From: Phoebastria nigripes
Taxonomy: Eukaryota > Chordata > Aves > Procellariiformes > Diomedeidae
Length of the DNA stretch: 64,000 nt
Assembly: GCA_035582835.1 (NCBI GenBank)
Contig: JAYKAV010002031.1
Location: 857,276 to 921,275 of the forward strand
Direction: 5' to 3'
Below the pieces are notes generated by a model, which saw nothing but the letters and a program-made list of their open reading frames with translations, ran no database searches and had not been told where the DNA came from. Both the position numbers and the translations under genes were made by a program. Below are positions 47,501-56,200 of this stretch, piece by piece; the stretch's first letter is position 1; every line of letters begins with the position of its first letter.

Positions 47501-50500
47501 AACACCCAGGGGAAGTATAAGATGTGCTTTGTTTTGTGCCCTCATGTCCCCAGTCAGACAAGATCACTGATGAGGAAGAGAAAACAACTCCCTCCCTCCT
47601 GGGTTACAGGTGTCTCTACCTGGGTTACAGGTGTCTCTACCTGGTATGATGTTCCTGCAAGTACTGGCATTGAGGATACATAGTTTTAAGACTATTGCTG
47701 ACCTGGAGTTGTTTTCTCACCATTAGAGATATTTGTATGGGTGGCCCTCTGTAACAAGCACTATCAATAACAGATTTTGCAGTTCAATTGGTGCCAGATG
47801 CATTTACGTATAATCTGCTTTTGTTTGCTTTTAAAGTTTACATAGTAATAATCTATGTAGGTGGTGAACTAAACATTACTGAGAGAGAGAACAGAGGAGA
47901 GGAACTGGATGTCATGATGACTAAAACCATAACTGCTTGGTAGAGATGATGATTCCATGATTCCATTTGCAATCCATATTACAATTGCTGCCAAATTAAT
48001 CTTTGATGCAACTCTCTGGACTATGTAAGAGAGACCAGGGAAAGACTTGGGTCTACCATCTGCTGGTGTTTTTGGTTTTGGTGTTTCGTTTGTGGGGGTT
48101 TTTTTGTTGTNTTTTTTTGTGTCCCCCTTAATGTTCATGTATACTTTATCAGATTGCTATAAAAAAAAAATAACAGAAAGGGATTATACTCTTGCTACCG
48201 TAGAATGTCACATGTATATATGCAGCATGTTCTCTGGCATATACACTTTATGGTCTTTTGAAAATACCTGTCTGTAAAAGATATATGCAACCAAATAGAC
48301 TTACAACTGCTGAGAGAATCTTAATTTTTTGATTTATTTTACACAGCTGACATCTCACTCTTAACATTGTGTCATTGTTGATAATATAATTTAACTAAGC
48401 CTCAGTCGTCACCAGCACTGGCCTACCTTGACACATCAATCACTTTAAAGGCACTTGTGTGCAAGTATTTGATTAACTGTCACTTAACTACCAAGAGCAG
48501 TATGTATCCTTAGCTAGAAACATTAATATGAAATATGGTGCCACAAACTTAAATGTAAAGGTGAGGCTGAAAATGAATACTCATACATAATGTATCTTAA
48601 GTGATAAAAGCCATAATGGCTATACAATTTTAATATGGTCAAGCATCTTAAGGCCTTTTTTTTTTTTTTTTTTTTTTAACTAGGACACCAGTTTCCTTGG
48701 GGAAGCATAGCTTCTTTCTAGGGTATATTCAAGGAAGGTCAGGAAAATTGAAAATATGTGTCTTTTCTTTCTTGGTTCAATAAAAACTAACAAACCCCAT
48801 AACCATCTGTCACTGAACAGTATACAGACTTCTCTACCCTTCTCAAATTGCCTAAAGGCAAACCTACCAGAAATGAATTGAAGCAAATGGCTACTCCCGG
48901 GACAAGATAAAGTAATGAGGGGACATATAAGAGTACTTGTGATATCCTTGGTGCAGTATGAATAAGCAGAGTAGTTTGCTATTCTCCAGCTCAGTTTGTT
49001 GTTGGAGGGAGCATATTTTGCTGAGTTTGGACTAAATCTTGCTAAAACAGGTCTTCTAGCAGAGGACAACAGGCTTGCTAACTAATCACTAGTATGCGTG
49101 GCAGCAGAAGCATACCAGATAGCCACTTTGCAAGGTACTGGGAGTCAGTATTCCTGGTGGTAGGCAAAGCTACTGATGAGGCTAAAGCCAAGGGGAGAGC
49201 ATTAGAAAGAGTGGATAATTCAAAACTCAGCTCAGGTTTTCTAAGCCCAAGTTTCTATCAGCAACATTTTATGTAAAACTTGTGGCAATGTTCAGCTATC
49301 AAAAGAGAAACACAAAATGTTGGCTTAAGGAAAAGAGGAGGATTGGTTAAAGCATTTGGAAGCAAACATGCCCTGCTGCTTTCAATGAGTCTGCAGGCTG
49401 CACATCTCGTGCTCTGACAACAAAACAGCTGATCGTAAGTAAGTTTCACTGCCTTTTCTGAGTTGCGTTGTTTTTCCTTTGATAAGTTGGTACACTGAGA
49501 ACTAGGTTATAAAAAAAAATTAATACTTGTTTACCATTAGGAGGAAAGTCTTACAGTCTGAATTGTCCTAATTTCTTTTGAAGGGATGCCCCATTCCACC
49601 AGATAATCTCAGCTCTCAGTTAACTTAGAGCCTTCGTGTGCTTGTATGAACCTATTGCAAACGATCTGTATCAATTTCAAAAGGGGAAACTCAACAGTTT
49701 AAAAAAAAAAAAATTAAGAAAATGCATGAAAATTCTACTGCCATGGAGAAACAGCTTGCAAGCACCTGATCTGAAAAGGTACTCTTATGAATTAAAATAT
49801 GCTTCCTCAATTTCAGTGCATGTGTGAAGTTGAGGTAAGTGAAACCTGGTCATTTTCATGTGCCCTGTGTTTTCCTTAGGGGAAAAAACAGAGAGGATTT
49901 TATTAGGTACAGTACTGCACAATTAAAAAATAAATCAGTTGGAAGTTTTTATTAAATCCCCGTTAACTGAATAATCAGCTCTCCAGGGAGGAGCAGGCTG
50001 CTGAAAAAAAGAAATAGCAGATCAGCTAGAATGCATTTTTTTGCTAGGCATTGTATCTTGACACTGAAGGCATCATTCATAAAGATTTGTCTTGCTAGGA
50101 ACCCAAGAGGATCCAATGACACAGCACTGAGGGACAAGTTGAATTAATGGGTGGCTGCAGTTGTACAAGGGTGCTGACAGGAGCTACCCCTGCCAGGTCT
50201 GAAAGTCAGGGAGAATGACTCCCCTGCCCCCGGAGGGATGCGGGGCTGTGCTCAGTCGCTTCCTTCACCATGAGGCTGTACTTTTAAATTTCATGCTGTA
50301 CTTTATGTATTGTTTGTTGCTCCTAAGCTGAATTGCACTGGATTGGTCATGGAAAGCTTAGCGGGTATGGCTGTTACGGGCAGGTGTGTGATTCCTACCA
50401 GAGAAATGCACCCCAGAACCCAGGGGCATCATGGCCCTAAATGTCTCTGGTCCTATAAAACATTTCAGTGTTCTGAGCCTGGGTGCATGTCACTTTCTCT

Positions 50501-53242
50501 GAAAGTGTGTTCATCCTTAAGTTTTCATGAATGCAAATGTCAAGCATTGCTTTTTCACACTTCACTAAATTCATTTATACAATGAAACTAAATTGTACTG
50601 ATCTGTCTAAATTTATCTGCAGTTGATTTAACTTCCCATTACAAGGTAGCTATACCCCATCATGTGAGTTAATTAAGTCTGCTCCTTGGACCATTTGTGT
50701 TTTGGCAAATCAGCGAATGTATTTCCAGTCCTTGCTTAAATCTGTTACTTATTTCAAATCCTGGTAGCAATTCTATTCAATATGGTTCATTGGCTCAAAT
50801 ACGCCCATACTCACATTTTAACAACTACACTATTTGCACTGTTCAACACTGACTGTCATAAAAGTAATCTAAGACTATCCTGCGAAACATGTTTCTTCTC
50901 TTAATAGCATGTTTAAGCTCAATAAAATAAAAATGTCTTTTTATGTTATGGAACATGCTCTGAAGCACCATCTAATAACTCAATTAATACATGTTGCATA
51001 TAAGCACTTGGGCAAGATAAATGCTTAGAAGATAAATTTCAAGGGGAATATAATAGAAATAATTTACTGAAGGACTGATTAGCATTAGAATGATTACATT
51101 TTAATTTTGGTCTCAGTAAGATGCTTCTAATACAAATTTTATTGCAACCTTACACTGTTGAGTTTCATGACAGGCTGTTGCTCTTAGCAACAGTCTTAAT
51201 ATGTCATAGAAGGCAACAATGAGAAAATTGTATTTTAATCTATAAAAATATTCAGTTTTCTTTCAGCATGTATTGTTACACAGTTGATTACAACTGGATT
51301 TTACAGGTATAACATATGAATTACATTGATGTGGAGGCATAACAATATTAGAAATACTATGTTTACATTAGCCACCAGGAACCAAAATATATTGCAATAT
51401 CACTAATAAGATTAAAAGACAAAAAGAGAGATCAAGGCAATGCTGGAATTGCGACCTCTAGAAATTAAATATCTGATCTCATAGGATCTCTAGAAATCCT
51501 ACTTTGAATCTCCTTACTATTATTGGTGCTCAGGTTAGGCACCAATTAGATGATTGTGGTATGGCTTCTAAAGCTCATAGCTCTCCAATTATTTTGGAGA
51601 TCAGACTTTCAAGGAACTGACTGGAACTCCTCCAGAATCACAACCAATTTGTGCAAATTGTTTAGCTTTTGTCAATCTGTTTGTCAGAGCTAGCACCTTT
51701 ATGCCGCTTCTTTCCTCTTCTTGCTATTCAGTACTTGGCTCCTTTAATTAGGCTATCCACAGGTAAATATCAATACAATGATATACAGTGGGAATGCCAT
51801 TTTAGGTTTGGAATCAATCTCTTGCCTCTAGGAATAAGGCTAAGCACAAAAGAGGTAAGCGTGCCACTTAACGGAGAAAGCTAGTTGTCTTTTATTCTTG
51901 TGTGCATCTTATCTTGAAGCTGACCACCAGAAACCTGTTTTTTTAGCTAATGCACTTTTTATCATTCTCAACCCCCCCAGTCCCATTCTCCCCGCCTTGA
52001 TAATTCATCTTTATCATTTTGAACATTATCAAAAATAGCCTTATGGGGGGGTTCTGTAGGCTAGCTAACTTGGAACCCCCTTTCAGATCTTCAAAATACG
52101 ACCTAATCTTTCTGTCTGAAGCACTGCTCTTTGCAAATCTCTTGCTAGTAGAAAAAAGTAATCCCCCCTTTGTCAAAAAGAGATACTAGATGTATTGCTA
52201 CTACTAGATTTCATTGTGCTTCATCAATTCTTCCTTCCTTGGCAGCCCCCAGATGATTGTTCACGATTACAAATAACTGAAGCTACTCTGTCTGCCCTTT
52301 TATGGCAGATGAGTTTTCCCTTAAACAGAGGAGAGATCAGATACACGATTTTCTCTACGTATCTAATCTTTGTTTTAATAAAGCTAGTAAATTTTACAGG
52401 AAAATATTTCACCTAGAATTTTTTTTTTTCTTTTTGTATGCTGTTTCACAAGACATTTATGACCTCATCTACCTATATAACCCCTCATGGTCTACCTGGA
52501 AGGCAGCCAGGGATGCCATCTGTAAAAAGAAAAAGTTGTGAAGTTACCAAGGAACATTTTCTTGTTCCCCTCAAGCAAAATATTTCTGACAGATGTTATG
52601 GATTTTCAGTGCTTTGATTTTTAGCTTCAATTCTTTTGCAGTCCTTTGTCCCTCAAAGGCTTTTTCTTTGAAGACATTCAAGCCTCAGTAAGCACAAATA
52701 ATAAATATATAAATAAACAAAACCCCCAAAAGCCTGACTTATATGCACACACAGTTTCAGAATTAGTACCAATTATTAGGGGGGGAAGTATGATCATTAA
52801 TCTTGTAAGACTGGTTTTCTAGTGAACACTGACATATCATCTGGAACTGAAACAGATAGCTGACAACTGGAATCGATCAACTTGCAAAGTTTTTGTATTA
52901 ATGATATAGTTGTTTAGTGGACTATCCATAGTATTTTAAGGAGAGCTTGTAGATAAACAAGATGCTAGATAGGTTGTATGAAGTTTTCAAGTGTCAAGAG
53001 ATTTTTTTTGCCCTTGGTTGTGCAATGTTTGAGGTTGGTCAAGACTTTGCTACAGTACATACATCCATACTTGAGGAATATGAAAAAGGCATCCCACCAG
53101 TGTCAAATGCAGTATAAAAAATGTGGTTCTTTAAATCTTACATTAACTCACCTCCTGCAGCCTCTTTGTTTGCAAACAGTTTATTGTCAACTGCCGAACT
53201 TATGTCAAAGAACACTTCTTCTTCATCTCTGTCTGCATCAAA
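5649..53242 (-). CDS. AK5: Adenylate kinase 5, 3' half (eight exons joined, 5'-partial)
   Basis: AK5 transfers phosphate between NTPs and AMP or dAMP in the cytosol, mainly in brain, and carries two adenylate kinase domains in tandem. The eight exons below join in a continuous frame of 278 residues. These are the end of domain 1 ([20 protein letters not shown]), an acidic linker, and all of domain 2: P-loop [11 protein letters not shown]-site region [14 protein letters not shown] loop, lid segment and C-terminal helix. All splice sites are GT/AG and all phases agree. The exons contain no N. Upstream exons for the first P-loop lie beyond 64000. Convergence with ZZZ3 supports orthology. Domain 2 differs from the family at substrate-contact arginines, and its tail is extended; both are discussed in the findings. 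The gene covers at least 58 kb of this window. Confidence 0.95.
9353..9400 (+). repeat. Homopurine (A/G) tract
   Basis: These 48 consecutive purines are mainly A runs broken by single G. The tract is low-complexity and capable of triplex or slipped structures. Confidence 0.85.
9562..9584. repeat. Perfect 11-bp inverted repeat, 1-base spacer
   Basis: TAAGACACCTA is followed by one C and then its exact reverse complement TAGGTGTCTTA. The symmetry stops abruptly at both ends. Confidence 0.85.
12528..12655 (-). mobile_element. CR1 LINE 3'-end fragment (old, degraded)
   Basis: On plus, the sequence runs ACAGGTTGGAAAGAACCTC, then a diverged 'atcatctagtccaatc' block, then CCTGCTCAAAGCAG. This is the reverse complement of the CR1 3' untranslated end found across birds. 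Only about 130 bases are recognisable and divergence is high, so this is an old 5'-truncated copy. Confidence 0.75.
15081..15269 (-). CDS. AK5: AK5 exon: lid and core of second kinase domain
   Basis: A 189-bp exon in phase 0 at both ends; acceptor TCTCTAG, donor GTAAAT. It encodes 63 residues starting [25 protein letters not shown] is a core strand, [13 protein letters not shown] matches the region before the lid, and [10 protein letters not shown] is the following strand and helix. In adenylate kinases the segment after LLxR normally carries an aspartate pair and then K-R-L-E. Here it reads [19 protein letters not shown]: one aspartate of the pair is missing with a one-residue deletion, and the arginine position holds glycine. 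The Arg of LLMR is kept. The neighbouring AVIAYYE is normal, so the change is local. Confidence 0.95.
15270..19243 (-). other. AK5: AK5 intron
   Basis: The intron is 4.0 kb, AT-rich, with N calls at 16569 and 18640. A homeobox-site-like AT-rich stretch at about 17740-17850 (several TAAT/ATTA motifs) is the only notable block. No repeat or gene is recognised. Confidence 0.85.
19244..19360 (-). CDS. AK5: AK5 exon: DGYPRE segment of second kinase domain
   Basis: A 117-bp exon in phase 0 at both ends; acceptor AATGCAG, donor GTGACT. It encodes 39 residues starting [20 protein letters not shown] and including [10 protein letters not shown] and [13 protein letters not shown] is the signature adenylate kinase loop. 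Its Arg (the residue corresponding to AK1 Arg97) contacts AMP and is conserved here. The exon joins VPG of the previous exon and IGEP of the next, as in mammalian AK5 (VPSGIVLELL and the RIGDP junction). Confidence 0.95.
19361..20395 (-). other. AK5: AK5 intron
   Basis: A 1.0-kb intron with donor GTAAGC and acceptor AATGCAG. One N at 19677. A 95-codon minus-strand open frame (19983-20270) has no similarity I know and no splice context. Nothing else is seen. Confidence 0.85.
20396..20559 (-). CDS. AK5: AK5 exon: P-loop of second kinase domain
   Basis: A 164-bp exon; acceptor TCACAAAG, donor GTAAGC. With the split Gly from the previous exon it reads [11 protein letters not shown], the Walker A loop that binds the triphosphate, with its Lys intact. 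It continues [19 protein letters not shown], the AMP-binding region, then [18 protein letters not shown]. The adenylate kinase motif at this place is STG-(D/E)-LLR; here the Arg (AK1 Arg44 equivalent) is Gln. The rest tracks mammalian AK5 closely ([20 protein letters not shown]). No indel or stop is present. Confidence 0.96.
21160..22060. other. GC-rich island within AK5 intron
   Basis: Base composition shifts visibly from AT-rich flanks to GC-rich, with several CpG sites (for example around 21280, 21840 and 22015-22035). Long open frames occur on both strands at once (plus 21074-21793 with 239 codons, minus 21466-21816 with 116), which is what GC-rich non-coding DNA produces. None resembles a known protein. 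The island could be an intronic CpG-type regulatory element, an unannotated exon or an insertion. One N at 21252. Confidence 0.45.
24056..24153 (-). mobile_element. Internally deleted solo LTR (avian ERV type) with 5-bp target duplication
   Basis: The element spans 24061-24148 (88 bp), begins TGTCGTGGTTTAAC and ends AAACCAGGACA on plus. The ends form an imperfect inverted repeat (TGTCGTGGTTT against TGTCCTGGTTT, 10 of 11). It is flanked on both sides by GCTGC (24056-24060 and 24149-24153). Read on minus it opens with TGTCCTGGTTTCGGCTGGGA, which I recognise as the start of a common avian endogenous-retrovirus LTR. A full LTR is several hundred bases, so most of the interior is missing. It has no coding sequence. 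A 5-bp duplication fits the ERVL class. Confidence 0.8.
25787..25806 (+). repeat. (AAC)n microsatellite
   Basis: About five AAC units run into an A run. Confidence 0.85.
26072..26172 (-). mobile_element. CR1 LINE 3'-end fragment
   Basis: On plus: AATTTAGGTTGGAAGGGACC, followed by an 'ctctaatcaaagtagggc' block and TTCAAAGTTAGATCATGT. This is the reverse complement of a CR1 3' end, of the variant with the AAAGTTAGATCA block. About 100 bases long, truncated, and adjacent to a GT-rich low-complexity stretch. Confidence 0.8.
26190..26300 (+). repeat. GT-rich (GTTT)n low-complexity island
   Basis: An irregular repeat of GTTT, GGTTTT and T runs immediately follows the CR1 fragment. It gives rise to a Phe/Val-rich chance open frame. 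Confidence 0.8.
28721..29252 (-). mobile_element. CR1 LINE 3' fragment with ORF2 tail remnant
   Basis: About 530 bases of continuous CR1 similarity. On plus it runs from TTTAGGTTGGAAGGAACC at the element's 3' end to CTCCAGATGCAGCCTTGCCA and a little further. On minus the CR1 reverse-transcriptase C-terminal tail is readable in one frame ([20 protein letters not shown], then VVKHWNRLT), ending in premature stops. It is a 5'-truncated, decayed copy, the largest mobile element in the window. Confidence 0.92.
30174..30218 (-). CDS. AK5: AK5 45-bp micro-exon (start of second kinase domain)
   Basis: Acceptor TTTTAG and donor GTAAGT bracket 45 bases. They read as two bases completing an Asp codon, then [14 protein letters not shown] and one base of the P-loop Gly. 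This is the first beta strand of kinase domain 2, matching GGFMEDLRKCKIIFIIG of mammalian AK5. The glycine pair of the P-loop is split by the intron. The call depends on the exact phase match with both neighbours. Confidence 0.93.
30219..31335 (-). other. AK5: AK5 intron
   Basis: A 1.1-kb intron between two micro-exons, donor GTGAGT and acceptor TTTTAG. AT-rich, and nothing else recognised. Confidence 0.85.
31336..31378 (-). CDS. AK5: AK5 43-bp micro-exon (acidic linker)
   Basis: Acceptor TTAACAG and donor GTGAGT. The 43 bases encode [14 protein letters not shown] plus one base of a split Asp codon. It lies in the linker between the two kinase domains and aligns with GDDQLNVFGEDTMGG of mammalian AK5. 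The linker is less conserved than the domains, so identity alone is weak, but length, phase and position between the flanking exons all agree. Confidence 0.88.
32541..32586 (+). repeat. A23 homopolymer followed by G-run cluster
   Basis: Twenty-three A are followed directly by nine G, then T, four G, T, three G, CA and three G. This satisfies the four-run G-quadruplex pattern on plus. Confidence 0.85.
34642..34931. other. Assembly gap (290 N)
   Basis: Two hundred and ninety N follow a T-rich stretch (about 34607-34641), suggesting that a homopolymer or simple repeat broke the assembly. Apparent open frames through it are artefacts. Confidence 0.99.
36812..36832 (+). repeat. G-run cluster, (GGGT)n
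   Basis: Nine G, then T-GGG three times: a textbook parallel G-quadruplex motif with one-base loops on plus. Confidence 0.85.
37675..37735 (+). repeat. GT-rich low-complexity island
   Basis: Runs of T with GTTT units and an N at 37699. Confidence 0.8.
42948..42995 (+). repeat. GGTT/T-run low-complexity island
   Basis: GGTT units followed by GTTTTTTTT and GGTTT units. Same style as the islands at 26.2, 26.8, 37.7 and 48.1 kb. Confidence 0.8.
45409..45463 (+). repeat. Imperfect 22-bp direct repeat, 33-bp period
   Basis: The unit at 45409-45430 and the unit at 45442-45463 agree at 20 of 22 bases. They sit directly against the inner end of the CR1 fragment that follows. Confidence 0.8.
45475..45815 (-). 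mobile_element. CR1 LINE fragment with ORF2 tail remnants
   Basis: About 340 bases matching CR1 on minus. Translated pieces of the reverse-transcriptase C-terminus are readable in separate frames: [15 protein letters not shown] from about 45810-45765 and [13 protein letters not shown] near 45530-45495. The frame is broken between them, so the copy is dead. Both ends are truncated relative to a full CR1; the 3' terminal block seen at 28.7 kb is missing here. Confidence 0.9.
46383..46459 (-). CDS. AK5: AK5 exon: inter-domain linker
   Basis: A 77-bp exon; acceptor CTATTTTAG, donor GTAATT. Two bases complete a split Gly codon, then [20 protein letters not shown] and DFEDQ, ending in phase 0. It aligns with DLDPSMILDTGEIIDTGSDYEDQ of mammalian AK5: the same length class, acidic, ending EDQ. 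The linker is expected to be flexible and holds no catalytic residue. Confidence 0.92.
46460..53151 (-). other. AK5: AK5 intron
   Basis: A 6.7-kb intron with donor GTGAGT and acceptor CTATTTTAG. It contains the 21-bp tandem duplication at 47600-47641, a GT-rich island with an N at 48111, and a T run at about 48657-48677. No gene or mobile element is recognised. Confidence 0.85.
47600..47641 (+). repeat. Perfect 21-bp tandem duplication
   Basis: Two identical 21-bp units (47600-47620 and 47621-47641; unit begins TGGGTTACAGG) followed by the first three bases of a third. Confidence 0.9.
53152..53242 (-). CDS. AK5: AK5 exon: end of first kinase domain
   Basis: A 91-bp exon starting in phase 0 and ending with one base of a split Gly codon; donor GTGAGT. 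It encodes [20 protein letters not shown] and [10 protein letters not shown]. This is the last strand and helix of kinase domain 1, matching FDADRDEDEVFYDISMAVDNKLFPNKEAA of mammalian AK5 at most positions. The acceptor is AATAG, preceded by a pure run of 24 T on minus. This is the most upstream AK5 exon I can place in the window. Confidence 0.95.
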
Positions 53243-56200
53243 CTATTAAAAAAAAAAAAAAAAAAAAAAAAGTTGGAATCAGACGCTGCATACTACTTGG
53301 CTGTTCAATGTGTAACATGACTTCTCACCCCAAGCCTTCTTGATAGGAACCTTTCTATTTTTCTGTGTGCTGTCCATTGCTTTAGGTATGGATCATTTTA
53401 ATTTTGACTGAAAACTAACCTAATTTTGTAAACCATTTTGCCTATTTTTAATAGCTTGTCAGGAACAGAAGCTACAGTAAAATTGACTTGCTCTCAGAGA
53501 ATGAAGTTTCAAAGCAGAAGGTAAAACTAGTAATGCATATTACTTTTTCAACCATTGGATGGTTGAAAAAAAATGACAGCATAGAGACCAGAAATGTGAT
53601 TACTTTATTGTCACTTCTTTTCAGAGATTAGCATAATTAACTATTTAATTTTCAAGTAAATAATTTTCAGCAACTTCTGAATTGTCTGAAACCAATTTTT
53701 GTGACGTGTGTGTGTANGATTTCTTCAAGTAGTTGAGCAAAATTCTTAGGAAAAAGTAAAGTATTTTTGAAAGTCCCCTATTATATAGAAAAGAAAGCTT
53801 TCTTTGCTCTCGCACTAGGCAGAAAGTGTATTGGCTCAGTGAAAAATTTAATAAAATCAGAAAGGCAAAGCTCCTTTAAAATGGCAAATAATTAATTACT
53901 TACCATTTTAAACTTTTTTCATTTATTCTATCTTTTGCCTGAATTCTGATACTGATTCTCCCAAGTTTTTTCTCAGCTCTGTCTGATAGGTTATTTTTAT
54001 GGCCAGGTGACATGCTTGACAGTGGGTTTGTGTTTTTTCTTATCATATTCATCAAGATTCATTCATTTAGACCATCACTCATTGAGGCTTTCTTTGGAAA
54101 AAAATTGGACATTTTCTTACTGTTGCTCTGGATTTTTTCTTATTTCTTGAATTGAGGCCAGGTACATTACTATAGAAAAAGGGAATACTGTAACCTCAAG
54201 TTACAGGAGCAAGCAAATAATGGTCGTATCAGATGGCTGTCATTTAGTGCATGCCCCCCTGTATAAGAGTCACTATTTTCAATCATTCTGTATCTTCAGT
54301 GTAATATGTTTTAGGATGCAGAATGAACCCCAGGGCAAAAAGCATTACACTAGCAATTGCAAGCTCATGAACTTCAGTGGGCTCTTTTCTTCCAAGTCCA
54401 AGACTGTTGAGCACCTTTTCAGATGTCTCGCCAATACCTGCCTGTCTCATGGTAAAAATAATAGGCAGGGGAAAGCCTTGGAAACAGAAGTTCAAACCCT
54501 ACTAGGAACTTTGCTGCGGAAGCTAACATTTATAGAGATTAAGTTGTTTTCCAAATATCTATCTCGGAATATAGCATGATATTTAATGAGTTCATTTTAG
54601 AGAGATACTGAATTGCTTGTCTAACACCCACCATTGCGAAATCAGTATCACACTTTTCATTATGCCTTATGATGAATTATGTATTATCTATATTACTTAA
54701 GCTGTTCTGTCACTAATAATGAAATTTGCTTTCTAATGGAATTTTCCATCAGCACCTCAAGGTAAACTCAGAGGCAAATATCAGCCCAAGAATAATTATT
54801 TAGAGTGGCAGATGTCAGAAATAGTTCAAAAATAGGGAAGGAAAGTCAAAGAGACAAAGAATGATTCTACAAACTGGGTCTGTGTGAACAGAAGAAAATG
54901 GAAGCTTGTGGGAGGCCAGAGTATACTAGAGGGACGCAACCATTGTAGAAAGTTTGTTGCCAACAAGCTTAACTCTCAACACCTGTCTGAGTGCTCAAAT
55001 CTTAATTGGTATTAGTCCTGATTTAAATCTTCAAGGTCTTAATATTTAGCTTTATGCTTAGCTCAGCCCTAGAGTTCATTTCCATTATAGATGAGCCTAC
55101 TATAATTATCAATACATGGAGTTTTCTGACTGGTTCTTGAAATGGAGTTTCTGGCTCTGACCCCAAGGACCACTCAGAAGTTCATCCTGTGATGAGCACA
55201 GTTGTCCATCTGTCTGGGCAGACATTTATCTATTCTTGAGGAGTTCTTTTGCCATTCAGTGTTAATCAAAACTCAAAGCATTATTTTTTTATTTATAAAG
55301 CAGAAATTTGTTTGTGTTTACCTATTAGAAGGATTACATCTTAACGTGCCAAAACTGAGGCTCGTGGAAGAACAGGTCTTAAATGAAGCTGTTGGGCTAC
55401 TGTTGGGCAATTTATTATCCATGCACAAAGAGCAGCTTTGGAACTTCCTTGTTGATAAGAAAAGAGTATCGATCTCTGTGAATTCTTCTGCATTGGTCTG
55501 TCTCTGAGGAATTGTGGCGATATGCTTTTCTTCTGTCACTTCTCAGCAAAAAAGGTATGCATTTCATTAGATATGCTACATATCATATAATATGATGTTT
55601 GTGGGTATGTGTATGCATAAAAACCAGTAAATTGTAATCAGGTTGTGTCTGATTGTTATTGTGTAGGTCACACCACACTTGGAGAGGTGACAGGCTTGCT
55701 TTCTCATTAGTAGCATTCCTCTGAATAATCCAGTTTACCATGAAAAAACACATGATCAATCTCAAAACGTTCTGAAGGTTCCAAGAATTTGAAACATCAA
55801 CTTCCCCCATTCAAAGAACACCAGCTGTGCTTCAGTACTCTGAAAAATCTGGGCTTTGTAATAAAAGCCTATATTGTCACCCAAAGAAAACCAATTATTT
55901 GAAGCTTGCACATAGACTCAGTTTTCCCCCCACAAAATGAGAATTGTAATACCCTGAGCCACAGGAAGGCAAGCTTTCACAGAGAAAATATTTTTAAAAG
56001 AAACTAAGTAACCGTGTGAGTTCTGTACTTCATTGAATTGCTAAACATTTTAAAATGAAATCCTTTGATAATTATTGGAGGCTTGAATAAAACATAAAAG
56101 GTACTCAAACAACCCTATTCACAAAGAACAAACAGCAGTAAAACTCGTATTTTTAGCAGAACATATCTAAATCCATAGGTTGCTTTCCCTACTGAAAACA

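Noticed and set aside
47600..47641. Short repeat considered as a CRISPR-like array
   Set aside because: Only two units directly adjacent with no spacers, in a vertebrate intron; it is a tandem duplication.
54220..54579. 119-codon plus-strand frame in the AK5 intron
   Set aside because: No recognisable similarity, opposite strand to AK5, no regulatory context; chance open frame.
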